The translations under genes were made by a program, and so were the position numbers. From an uncultured Eubacteriales bacterium (GTDB taxonomy: Bacteria; Bacillota; Clostridia; Oscillospirales; Acutalibacteraceae), in assembly GCA_934486755.1 (NCBI GenBank), contig CAKSQT010000078.1:1-7566 (forward strand): a stretch of DNA of 7,566 bases, read 5' to 3'. The notes beneath the pieces are model-generated. The model saw only the letters and a program-made list of their open reading frames with translations. It was not told the origin of the DNA and did no database searches. Below are positions 1 through 5,420 of the stretch, one piece after another (the first letter of the stretch is position 1; each line of letters begins with the position of its first letter).

Positions 1-653
1 AATTCATCTTTTGTAGCTGAATGAACAGAATGAGTTTTAAAAAGCATATTTTTCTTTTTATTCTCAGTCTTATTAAGCGACGAGGTTCGACATTCCGAAA
101 AATGCTTTTTCTTCACTCCTGAATTTTCGGAACGACGCTTTTTTACGGTTCTTACTTTTGCAATGTGGGCGTGAGTTTTGCGGCATTTTATATTTTTGGA
201 TTTTGACGTTTCTGTGCCGTTGAAACGTTTATTGCCGTCAGAACCGTTATTGCTTTCCTCACAGCCGCCGTCGTTGTCGGAGGAAGACGGAGTATTATTG
301 TTATTAGCTTCATTTGGGTGAACGAGAAAAATTCGATTCGGCATATTAAGACCCATACGTTCTTCTTCTATGAGACCTGCGCTGATGAGCTGCTTAACCA
401 GCTTGCGCACCTTTTCCTGCTGACAGCACAGCATATCGCACATTTCCTCGCGGGTGAAGATAATATAAACTTCACCCTTGTCGTTTACCCAATTATTTTT
501 GGCAGACAGCTCAAAGCGATTTCTTAAAAGAGCGTACAGCACCTTTGCGTCGTTGCTGACATCTTTTTTATATTCACCCTCAAAAAGAAACTGCGGGAGC
601 TTTATAAACCTTTCAGCGCGAATTTCCTTAGCGTTAAATCTTTTCAATTCCAT
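1..653 (-). CDS. RepA_N-type replication initiator, second copy (partial, runs off left edge)
   Basis: This minus-strand reading frame begins at ATG 653-651 with the same AAGGAG ribosome-binding site as its twin at 2711 and stays open to the window edge (~217 codons). It encodes the RepA_N winged-helix domain (roughly residues 13-112) and most of the charged, Asn/Ser/Lys-rich linker; the C-terminal domain would lie outside the window. RepA_N proteins bind iterons and start theta replication of plasmids and some integrative elements in Firmicutes. Compared with the twin, 13 bases differ: nine third-position silent changes and four missense changes (Val to Met at residue 100, Val to Ala near 116, Ser to Gly near 137, Val to Ala near 165). 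The frame is intact, so this is not an obvious pseudogene within the visible part. However, it sits downstream of a terminator hairpin and has lost the upstream gene start and any promoter there, so it may be silent in this arrangement. Confidence 0.85.
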   Translation of the reverse strand, partial: MELKRFNAKEIRAERFIKLPQFLFEGEYKKDVSNDAKVLYALLRNRFELSAKNNWVNDKGEVYIIFTREEMCDMLCCQQEKVRKLVKQLISAGLIEEERMGLNMPNRIFLVHPNEANNNNTPSSSDNDGGCEESNNGSDGNKRFNGTETSKSKNIKCRKTHAHIAKVRTVKKRRSENSGVKKKHFSECRTSSLNKTENKKKNMLFKTHSVHSATKDE

Positions 654-677
654 AACAATAAATCTCCTTAAAATTTC

Positions 678-710
678 AAAAATAAAAAAGCACCGATTGA
701 ACGATGCTTT
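678..710 (-). terminator. Terminator/attenuator hairpin, left-arm copy
   Basis: This is an exact inverted copy of the hairpin at 2654-2686. On the minus strand it is a 9-bp stem (one G-U pair) with a 6-base loop, followed by a T-rich tail. It lies about 25 bases before the start of the minus-strand RepA copy, so it would block or attenuate transcripts entering that gene. Confidence 0.65.
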
Positions 711-722
711 GAATTTCTCTTA

Positions 723-839
723 TTAAAAAATTTCTTCATCATCAGGGTGAAGCAAATATATCCGCCACGTGCGCGAACCGAATAGTTTTGTTTTATAAAC
801 CCCTGCTTGCCTGAGATGCCTTTTCATAATCGCAATCGG
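723..839 (-). pseudogene. 3' fragment of the small RepA_N-domain gene (38 codons)
   Basis: On the minus strand this is identical to codons 85-122 plus stop of the intact small gene at 2273-2641. The first 84 codons, the start and the ribosome-binding site are missing. The break at 839/840 is the inner boundary of the inverted repeat, and what follows is relaxase sequence in the opposite orientation. The frame stays open for some distance into the relaxase antisense strand, but nothing there resembles a RepA_N start. I call it a remnant created when the repeat arm was joined to the relaxase gene. Confidence 0.85.
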
Positions 840-1981
840 GTTATCGCTCACTTGATAAGTCCACCTATGAGCTTGCAAGCAAGGGTAGATCTTGGAAGGT
901 AAAACTTGCGTCAGAATTAGACGCTGCTCTGGAACAATCTCATAGCATAGATGAGTTTAACGAGTTTTTGTATAAATGCGGATATGATGTTTTATGGAAA
1001 CCGAAAAACATTACAATCGGACTCCAAAACGGTAAACGTATACGTTTGGATACGTTAGCTAAGCAGTTCGGAAAACAGTATATGAAATGCGAAATTGAAA
1101 AGCATTTCGGACAGGAAGTATTTGAAGACAGTCCGAATACTTTTACAAGAACAGCCGAAGCGGAGGATACAAATACCTGCTTTTCAAAAGCGGAGCAAAA
1201 TAAACCGTTTATACCGCAGACGATTGAACAACTGGATTTTCACGCATATATGACGGTCGGAAACATATCAAAATATAAGCTGATTAACAGTAACGGTGAA
1301 ACCTCCGTGTTAAAAGTTAAACCGTCAGACGTTGCAAAACTTAATGAATTAGGTATATTTTTCAGCGGCACAATTTCGGAGAAATATACTTCGGTTTATT
1401 TTAAATCCGTAAATAATTCTGCCGTTGCGAAAGCTCTTAATATTGATGAAAACAAAATCAAATCCGTATCTGAAAATAACGCAAGCCGAAAGGCTGACCG
1501 TCTTATAAAGGAGATGAGCAAGTTGCAAAACAAAGTTCTTACACGTCTTAATTTTTCCGAAAATGAAATAAAACTTTTGTCCGAAAATGATATTGCATAC
1601 GCATTTTACCGCGACGGCGATACGTACCGTGCATTGATTTTTCGTGATGACTTAAAAAGAGTCTGCGAGCTGACGGGTAAAAATTATGAAGAAGAATTAA
1701 GCCGAATTTTATACTGCGATAATATGAAAAGCTACCATAAAATCAAACAGCTCTCGGAAGCAAAAAACGAGCCGATAGTTTACCGTATAGTAGACAAAAA
1801 CGGGTTGGAAAAACTTGAAAACAGCAATCTTAATTTTGCATATTTTGCAAAAGAAAACGGGAAATACAACGTGGCTTTTTTAAGCGGCGACGTTGAAATT
1901 TATAAATCTGTTTTTCAGAATAATGCTCCCAATCGAGAGCAGGAACAAGATAATTCACGTTCAAAAAACCGTAGGTTATAG
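840..1981 (+). pseudogene. Relaxase/mobilization protein, C-terminal part only (5' truncated)
   Basis: The frame is open from the repeat junction (codons counted from 842) to TAG at 1979-1981, about 379 codons. The beginning contains Y-E-L-A-S-K-G-R-S-W-K, then an acidic helix, F-N-E-F-L-Y-K-C-G-Y-D-V-L-W and a G-K-R-I-R-L-D-T-L segment. That order matches the region following the nuclease domain of MobA/MobP-type relaxases of Firmicutes mobile elements. Relaxases nick oriT and lead the strand into the recipient. The N-terminal catalytic domain, with its Tyr and His-rich metal motif, is absent: the homology starts right at the junction where the inverted-repeat arm ends. A TTG at 968 could be called as a start, but coding similarity extends upstream to the junction, so that start is not credible. 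The remaining C-terminal 250 residues are Lys/Asn/Glu rich and not recognised. Without its nuclease domain the product should not nick DNA. Assignment is from remembered family pattern, not a search. Confidence 0.72.
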
Positions 1982-2040
1982 AAAATTTGAGCGCAGCGAT
2001 TAGACGTTATTTAATACTGAAATTAAATAATGTCAGGGGT

Positions 2041-2090
2041 GTAGGGCGCTCCCTACCAAGCTGATTTTGTCACTACAAAATCTATGCTTG
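2041..2090. other. Two adjacent hairpins, candidate oriT or origin element
   Basis: Two perfect stems sit back to back. The first is GTAGGG-CGCT-CCCTAC at 2041-2056. The second has an outer stem CAAGC/GCTTG (2057-2061 with 2086-2090) and an inner stem GATTTTGT-CACT-ACAAAATC (2063-2082). No T-run follows, so they are poor intrinsic terminators. They lie between a relaxase gene remnant and a replication gene, where oriT hairpins or origin structures are common in small mobilizable elements. The function is inferred from position and shape only; I cannot place a nic site. Confidence 0.4.
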
Positions 2091-2096
2091 CCTTCA

Positions 2097-2167
2097 ATAA
2101 AAAACGGCTTTTTTATCGAAGTCTCAGCGGTGGTTTCACCGCTGAAAATTTTGCGGCGAAAACGCCG
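2097..2167. other. Three further tandem hairpins in the relaxase-RepA gap
   Basis: Three more perfect stems follow closely: ATAAAAAA-CGGC-TTTTTTAT at 2097-2116, CAGCGGTG-GTTT-CACCGCTG at 2125-2144, and CGGCG-AAAA-CGCCG at 2154-2167. The first ends in a T-run and can act as a terminator for the relaxase transcript in either direction. The other two are GC-rich, with four-base loops and little T-tract. A CGGCGCCG palindrome follows at 2212-2219. Together with 2041-2090 this makes five stems in 127 bases of the 291-base gap 1982-2272. No iterons (short direct repeats) are evident. A structured origin, a single-strand origin or an oriT are all possible. Confidence 0.45.
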
Positions 2168-2272
2168 TGAAATTGTCTCTTAAAAAATGAATTTCTCGGC
2201 CGCGTTGGTTTCGGCGCCGGATTCAAAAAAATACGTTTGATTGTTTGCAAAGTTAATATAAGGAGAAGAAGT

Positions 2273-2641
2273 ATGCATCTCAAACCGTTCACACTTGATG
2301 AAATAAAAAGGTTCCGCAAGGACGAAAAATTTATCCTTATTCCTCGATACCTTTACCGAGAAGAATTGCATTACGTTATTCCGCAACGCTCAAAGTTTTT
2401 TTATGGGGTACTGCTCGAAAAATATATCCTCTCCGAAAAAAAGAATTGGATAGACGAGGACGGTCTGCCGTATATTCTTTGCTCGCGTGACGAAATGGGG
2501 GATATGATGTGTTGCGGTAAAAATCCGATTGCGATTATGAAAAGGCATCTCAGGCAAGCAGGGGTTTATAAAACAAAACTATTCGGTTCGCGCACGTGGC
2601 GGATATATTTGCTTCACCCTGATGATGAAGAAATTTTTTAA
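2273..2641 (+). CDS. Small stand-alone RepA_N-domain protein (122 aa)
   Basis: The start chosen is ATG 2273, preceded by AAGGAGAAG at 2260-2268; an upstream in-frame alternative at 2237 lacks such a site. The protein consists almost entirely of one RepA_N-like winged-helix domain. The pattern F-I-L-I-P-R-Y-L-Y, then L-S-E-K-K-N-W-I-D-E-D-G-L-P-Y-I, R-D-E-M-G-D-M-M-C-C and ending in R-I-Y-L-L-H-P runs parallel to the full RepA 70 bases downstream, so the two are paralogues. It lacks the linker and C-terminal domain of RepA. RepA_N domains bind origin DNA and dimerize. A lone domain might act as a repressor, copy-number regulator or helper of RepA; that role is inference. The last 38 codons lie inside the right arm of the inverted repeat, the first 84 in the unique central segment. 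It is probably cotranscribed with repA through an intervening attenuator hairpin. Confidence 0.8.
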   Translation: MHLKPFTLDEIKRFRKDEKFILIPRYLYREELHYVIPQRSKFFYGVLLEKYILSEKKNWIDEDGLPYILCSRDEMGDMMCCGKNPIAIMKRHLRQAGVYKTKLFGSRTWRIYLLHPDDEEIF

Positions 2642-3363
2642 TAAGAGAAATTCAAAGCATCGTTCAATCGGTGCTTTTTTATTTTTGAAATTTTAAGGAG
2701 ATTTATTGTTATGGAATTGAAAAGATTTAACGCTAAGGAAATTCGCGCTGAAAGGTTTATAAAGCTCCCGCAGTTTCTTTTTGAGGGTGAATATAAAAAA
2801 GATGTCAGCAACGACGCAAAGGTGCTGTACGCTCTTTTAAGAAATCGCTTTGAGCTGTCTGCCAAAAATAATTGGGTAAACGACAAGGGTGAAGTTTATA
2901 TTATCTTTACCCGTGAGGAAATGTGCGATATGCTGTGCTGTCAGCAGGAAAAGGTACGCAAGCTGGTTAAGCAGCTCATCAGCGCAGGTCTCATAGAAGA
3001 AGAACGTGTGGGACTTAATATGCCGAATCGAATTTTTCTCGTTCACCCAAATGAAGTTAATAACAATAATACTCCGTCTTCCTCCGACAACGACGGCGGC
3101 TGTGAGGAAAGCAATAACAGTTCTGACGGCAATAAACGTTTCAACGGCACGGAAACGTCAAAATCCAAAAATATAAAATGCCGCAAAACTCACGCCCATA
3201 TTGTAAAAGTAAGAACCGTAAAAAAACGTCGTTCCGAAAATTCAGGAGTGAAGAAAAAGCATTTTTCGGAGTGTCGAACCTCGTCACTTAATAAGACTGA
3301 GAATAAAAAGAAAAATATGCTTTTTAAAACTCATTCTGTTCATTCAGCTACAAAAGATGAATT
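2525..3363. repeat. Right arm of a long inverted repeat (partner 1-839)
   Basis: This is the matching arm of the repeat described at 1-839. It starts inside the small RepA_N gene (codon 85) and runs through the RepA gene to at least codon 217. Because the pairing reaches base 1 of the window, the true outer end of this arm may lie beyond 3363. The unique segment between the arms is 840-2524 (1,685 bases). Confidence 0.98.
2654..2686 (+). terminator. Terminator/attenuator hairpin between the two RepA_N genes
   Basis: AAAGCATCG (2654-2662) pairs with CGGTGCTTT (2669-2677) across a 6-base loop with one G-U pair, followed by TTT-A-TTTTT. This is a classical intrinsic terminator placed 12 bases after the small gene's stop codon and 24 bases before the repA start. 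It would let only part of the transcript reach repA, a way to hold initiator levels low. Confidence 0.75.
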
Positions 3364-3742
3364 GAAAATAAATAAAAACATTTCCAACGAAAGAATGAAC
3401 GATACACCTACACAAAACTATTTTGACGAATTTGAAAAAACAAAATCGCAAATAGAGTATGACCTTTTAAAGCAACAGTATCCGTCTGCTACTGCCAACA
3501 TCGTTGACAGCATAACCGAGTTGATTACTGACATCAGAACGTCTCCCGATGCGTACATAACCAATGGAAATAAAAAAATGCCCGTAGATGCGTTCAGTTT
3601 TAAGCTCGGCAAGCTCACGGGTCTTGAAATCGAAGGAATAATCGAACGTTTTAGGGACAACTGCGCCCCTATTAACAATCCGCGCGCATATCTTACCTCT
3701 ATGCTTTGGAATGCGGGCTCTGAGCTGCCGCTGACAATGTAG
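2711..3742 (+). CDS. repA: RepA_N-type replication initiator protein (343 aa)
   Basis: The start ATG 2711 follows AAGGAG at 2695-2700. Residues ~13-112 form the RepA_N winged-helix DNA-binding domain, with the family signatures F-I-K-L-P-Q-F-L-F, L-S-A-K-N-N-W-V, G-E-V-Y-I-I-F-T-R-E-E-M and M-P-N-R-I-F-L. Residues ~114-235 are a low-complexity linker rich in Asn, Ser, Lys and Arg. Residues ~245-340 resemble the C-terminal (DUF6017-like) domain of clostridial RepA proteins: Y-D-L-L-K-Q-Q-Y-P, then the helix I-V-D-S-I-T-E-L-I-T-D and N-P-R-A-Y-L-T-S-M-L-W-N. RepA_N initiators bind origin repeats and recruit host helicase for theta replication of plasmids and some integrative elements. Upstream lies the small paralogue; downstream is the recombinase. 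About two thirds of the gene is duplicated in inverse orientation at the left of the window. I am sure of the family, less so of which origin it uses. Confidence 0.9.
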   Translation: MELKRFNAKEIRAERFIKLPQFLFEGEYKKDVSNDAKVLYALLRNRFELSAKNNWVNDKGEVYIIFTREEMCDMLCCQQEKVRKLVKQLISAGLIEEERVGLNMPNRIFLVHPNEVNNNNTPSSSDNDGGCEESNNSSDGNKRFNGTETSKSKNIKCRKTHAHIVKVRTVKKRRSENSGVKKKHFSECRTSSLNKTENKKKNMLFKTHSVHSATKDELKINKNISNERMNDTPTQNYFDEFEKTKSQIEYDLLKQQYPSATANIVDSITELITDIRTSPDAYITNGNKKMPVDAFSFKLGKLTGLEIEGIIERFRDNCAPINNPRAYLTSMLWNAGSELPLTM

Positions 3743-3745
3743 CAT

Positions 3746-3773
3746 AAAAAACGCCGCCTTTTTAAGGGCGGCG
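3746..3773 (-). terminator. GC-rich intrinsic terminator reading on the minus strand
   Basis: CGCCGCC (3752-3758) pairs with GGCGGCG (3767-3773). On the minus strand the stem is followed directly by six T (3751-3746); on the plus strand no T-tract follows at once. It therefore best fits a stop for antisense transcripts approaching repA from the right, and is at most a weak terminator for repA itself. The rest of the gap to the recombinase (3774-3951) shows no gene; a TTAAAAT...ATTTTAA inverted pair (3907-3913 and 3932-3938) lies just ahead of the recombinase start. Confidence 0.6.
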
Positions 3774-3951
3774 CTATTGTTGCTGGGAATTTTTTCGCCC
3801 TGTATTTCAACAAACACCGAGAATACTTATCGGCTCTGTATCAAAATACTTCCAATCTTCCGCGTCAAATACTCCCAAACCACTTTAAAAACCGAAATGC
3901 GCTCTGTTAAAATTGAAACTCCGCATATTATATTTTAACGGAGGAAGTAAA

Positions 3952-4965
3952 ATGAAACAAGGAAAAAATTACACGTTGGCACAGTGGCTGAAAGTATGGT
4001 ATGAGGTATATAATCTGCCAACGGTCAAAACCAGCACCGCAGAGAGGACTAAAAGTGTTATTGATTTAATCTGCCGTACACCTTATGCGGATTGTAAGAT
4101 TTCGGGAATGACCGAAATATCTTTGCAATCAATATTAAATACCGTGAAAAACGTCAAACACGGCAGGAAGGAATACAGCGAAAGCACCCTAAAAAAAGTC
4201 AAGTCGGTGCTTAGGCAGAGTTTTCAGAAAGCAAAGTCTGAAAAGTTGATTGCCTACAACCCTGCGGTAGATATTATTATACCAAAGGCTCCAAAGAAAA
4301 AGGTTTTACCGCTTACGCATTTTCAGGAGGAAAAATTGCAGATAGCCTGCAATGACGACGTTATAGGCAACGTTTATCTTTTCTTCTTGCTTACGGGTCT
4401 GCGACTGGCAGAATTGACTAATTTGAAAAAGACCGATTATGACCCAGCGGAAAATAAAATATTTATACGGAATTCAAAGACTGCCGCTGGCGTAAGATAC
4501 GTTTATCTCGTCGCCGAAGCAAAGAGAATAATAGAGGACGAGCTTAAAAAGCCGTCGCGTGATGATTACATATTTCATAATGCAGTCGGTACGCCTCTGT
4601 CTTTTAACAACGTGCAGAGACTCACTCACCGACTTAGGGCAACAACTAATATAACGAATCTGTCTCCGCACGTCTGCCGACACACCTTTGTTACAAGACT
4701 TTGCGAAAAAGGCGTTTCCGCAAAGGCAATAGCACAGATTATCGGACACGCTGGAACGGGATACGTCCTTGACATATACGCTCAGCTTGAACAAAAAGAA
4801 TTAAGACGTGCTATTTATGCTCTTGATGAAAGTCAACGACACAACGTTACCGTTACTTTTTCCGCATCACTGTATAACAAGCTCGTCCTTAAAGCGACAG
4901 AGCAACAAAAAAGCATTGACGAGTTTATATTTTCGGCAATTAAAAATACGCTGCAACAGGATTAA
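3952..4965 (+). CDS. int: Tyrosine recombinase/integrase with C-terminal RHH-like extension (337 aa)
   Basis: The start ATG 3952 has a GGAGG site at 3940-3944; an in-frame TTG at 3913 has none. Residues ~5-105 are the N-terminal SAM-like/core-binding domain. The catalytic domain shows the full family set: Arg151 in T-G-L-R-L-A-E-L, Lys176 in N-S-K-T, His240 and Arg243 in H-V-C-R-H-T-F, His266 in G-H-A-G and the nucleophile Tyr276 in D-I-Y-A. It should integrate and excise the element by site-specific recombination through a 3'-phosphotyrosyl link. After the usual end near residue 290 there is an extra tail (297-337) with the pattern V-T-V-T-F-S-A-S-L-Y-N-K-L followed by S-I-D-E-F-I-F-S-A-I, which looks like a ribbon-helix-helix (Arc/CopG) DNA-binding unit. 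That tail is inferred by pattern. No att core is recognisable here. It stands alone, ended by the terminator at 4964. Confidence 0.92.
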   Translation: MKQGKNYTLAQWLKVWYEVYNLPTVKTSTAERTKSVIDLICRTPYADCKISGMTEISLQSILNTVKNVKHGRKEYSESTLKKVKSVLRQSFQKAKSEKLIAYNPAVDIIIPKAPKKKVLPLTHFQEEKLQIACNDDVIGNVYLFFLLTGLRLAELTNLKKTDYDPAENKIFIRNSKTAAGVRYVYLVAEAKRIIEDELKKPSRDDYIFHNAVGTPLSFNNVQRLTHRLRATTNITNLSPHVCRHTFVTRLCEKGVSAKAIAQIIGHAGTGYVLDIYAQLEQKELRRAIYALDESQRHNVTVTFSASLYNKLVLKATEQQKSIDEFIFSAIKNTLQQD

Positions 4966-4990
4966 AAACTTAAACTCAGTTTAAGTTTTT
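4964..4990 (+). terminator. Terminator after the recombinase, likely bidirectional
   Basis: AAAAACTTAAAC (4964-4975) pairs perfectly with GTTTAAGTTTTT (4979-4990) around a TCA loop. The arm overlaps the recombinase stop codon. The T-run on both strands suits termination in either direction, separating the recombinase from the toxin-antitoxin operon. The stretch 4991-5080 shows nothing further. Confidence 0.75.
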
Positions 4991-5081
4991 CACAAAGTAA
5001 AAATTCAGGACTTGGCAGCGGATTTAACTATATTTTCTACAATTCAAATTATTGCTATATCGACGTAAGTTATTGATATTT

Positions 5082-5099
5082 TATACCTTAAAAGGTATA
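5082..5099. promoter_or_regulatory. Operator O1, likely HipB site
   Basis: The perfect inverted repeat TATACCTT-AA-AAGGTATA is centred at 5090.5. It shares the ACC...GGT core with two further boxes downstream. Binding by HipB is inferred from the position upstream of hipB. Confidence 0.7.
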
Positions 5100-5122
5100 T
5101 TATCGAAAAATAAACGCAAAAT

Positions 5123-5138
5123 ATACCCGAAAGGGTTA
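5123..5138. promoter_or_regulatory. Operator O2, likely HipB site
   Basis: The box ATACCC-GAAA-GGGTTA is centred at 5130.5, exactly 40 bases after O1. One outer pair is broken. It has the same core as O1 and O3. Confidence 0.7.
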
Positions 5139-5155
5139 AAATTGCAAATATTTTG

Positions 5156-5187
5156 TTGACACGACACCCGAAAGGGTGTAATATAAT
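5156..5187 (+). promoter_or_regulatory. hipBST promoter
   Basis: A perfect -35 TTGACA is at 5156-5161. The -10 is either TAATAT at 5179-5184 (17-base spacer) or TATAAT at 5182-5187 (20-base spacer). Operator O3 fills the spacer, so bound repressor should exclude RNA polymerase. Confidence 0.75.
5164..5179. promoter_or_regulatory. Operator O3 inside the promoter spacer
   Basis: The perfect box ACACCC-GAAA-GGGTGT is centred at 5171.5, 41 bases after O2 and lying between -35 and -10. This is the typical layout for autorepression of a toxin-antitoxin operon by its HTH protein. Confidence 0.75.
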
Positions 5188-5216
5188 GATATATACTAAT
5201 TGTAAGGAGCAAAATA

Positions 5217-5420
5217 ATGAACCCGATAGCAGAATTTGTTAAGGAAAACAGAAAAGCGGCAGGCTTAACGCAGGAACAATTCGCTCTGCGTTCGGGACTT
5301 GGACTTAGATTTGTCCGTGAGCTTGAACAGGGCAAGGAAACCGTGCGTATGGATAAGGTCAACGTTGCGCTTGCAATGTTTAACGCGCAAGCGGTCGCTG
5401 GGAAGAAGGAAAATAAATGA
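5217..5420 (+). CDS. hipB: HipB-like HTH antitoxin/repressor (67 aa)
   Basis: ATG 5217 follows AAGGAG at 5204-5209. The protein is a single Cro/cI (XRE) helix-turn-helix: R-K-A-A-G-L-T-Q-E-Q-F-A at 12-23, the recognition helix around G-L-R-F-V-R-E-L-E-Q-G-K at 29-40, then T-V-R-M-D-K-V, typical of the HipB/y4mF group. HipB dimers bind operators at their own promoter, and three fitting inverted repeats lie just upstream. Its stop overlaps the hipS start (ATGA). In HipBST systems HipB represses and also helps neutralise the toxin, while the main antitoxin is HipS. Length is normal for the group, and no domain is missing. Confidence 0.9.
   Translation: MNPIAEFVKENRKAAGLTQEQFALRSGLGLRFVRELEQGKETVRMDKVNVALAMFNAQAVAGKKENK

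Larger units (their letters stand above)
1..839. repeat. Left arm of a long inverted repeat (partner 2525-3363)
   Basis: Read base by base, this stretch is the reverse complement of 2525-3363, with paired coordinates always summing to 3364 and no insertions or deletions. I count 13 substitutions, at 78, 93, 138, 160, 165, 213, 245, 307, 351, 356, 408, 450 and 456 (about 98.5% identity). Positions 457-839 match perfectly. The inner end is sharp: after ...CGCAATCGG at 839 the two arms share nothing. The outer end is the window edge, so the repeat probably continues to the left. It carries truncated minus-strand copies of the two RepA-type genes. No transposase gene or short terminal repeats are seen at the inner end, so this is not a recognisable insertion sequence. 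Confidence 0.98.

Noticed and set aside
318..726. Two overlapping plus-strand open frames (318-527 and 478-726) and their near twins on the minus strand at 2638-3046
   Set aside because: They are antisense to the RepA reading frames in both repeat arms, have no ribosome-binding sites, and appear twice only because the DNA is duplicated.
968..1981. A complete 337-aa gene starting at TTG 968
   Set aside because: Relaxase-like coding sequence continues upstream in frame to 842 and there is no ribosome-binding site before 968, so this is an internal codon of a truncated gene.
2237..2272. Earlier in-frame start for the small RepA_N gene
   Set aside because: The AAGGAGAAG site lies just before ATG 2273, and the added residues do not belong to the domain.
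1..3363. The inverted repeat as an amplification chimera or simple assembly artefact
   Set aside because: The arms differ at 13 sites with a clear third-position bias, which a copying artefact would not give. Mixed strains in an assembly cannot be fully excluded.
3418..3817. Minus-strand open frames over the repA 3' end and the gap behind it
   Set aside because: They lie antisense to the conserved RepA C-terminal domain and lack start signals.
3913..3951. TTG 3913 as the recombinase start
   Set aside because: There is no ribosome-binding site there; GGAGG sits directly before ATG 3952, where the family's usual N-terminus begins.
5164..5179. GAAA-loop hairpin ahead of hipB as a terminator or riboswitch
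   Set aside because: It lies between -35 and -10 and so is not transcribed from this promoter; its resemblance to two upstream boxes marks it as an operator.
5082..5179. The three spaced boxes as a CRISPR array
   Set aside because: There are only three, at 16-18 bases, with differing sequence and short gaps, and no cas genes are nearby.
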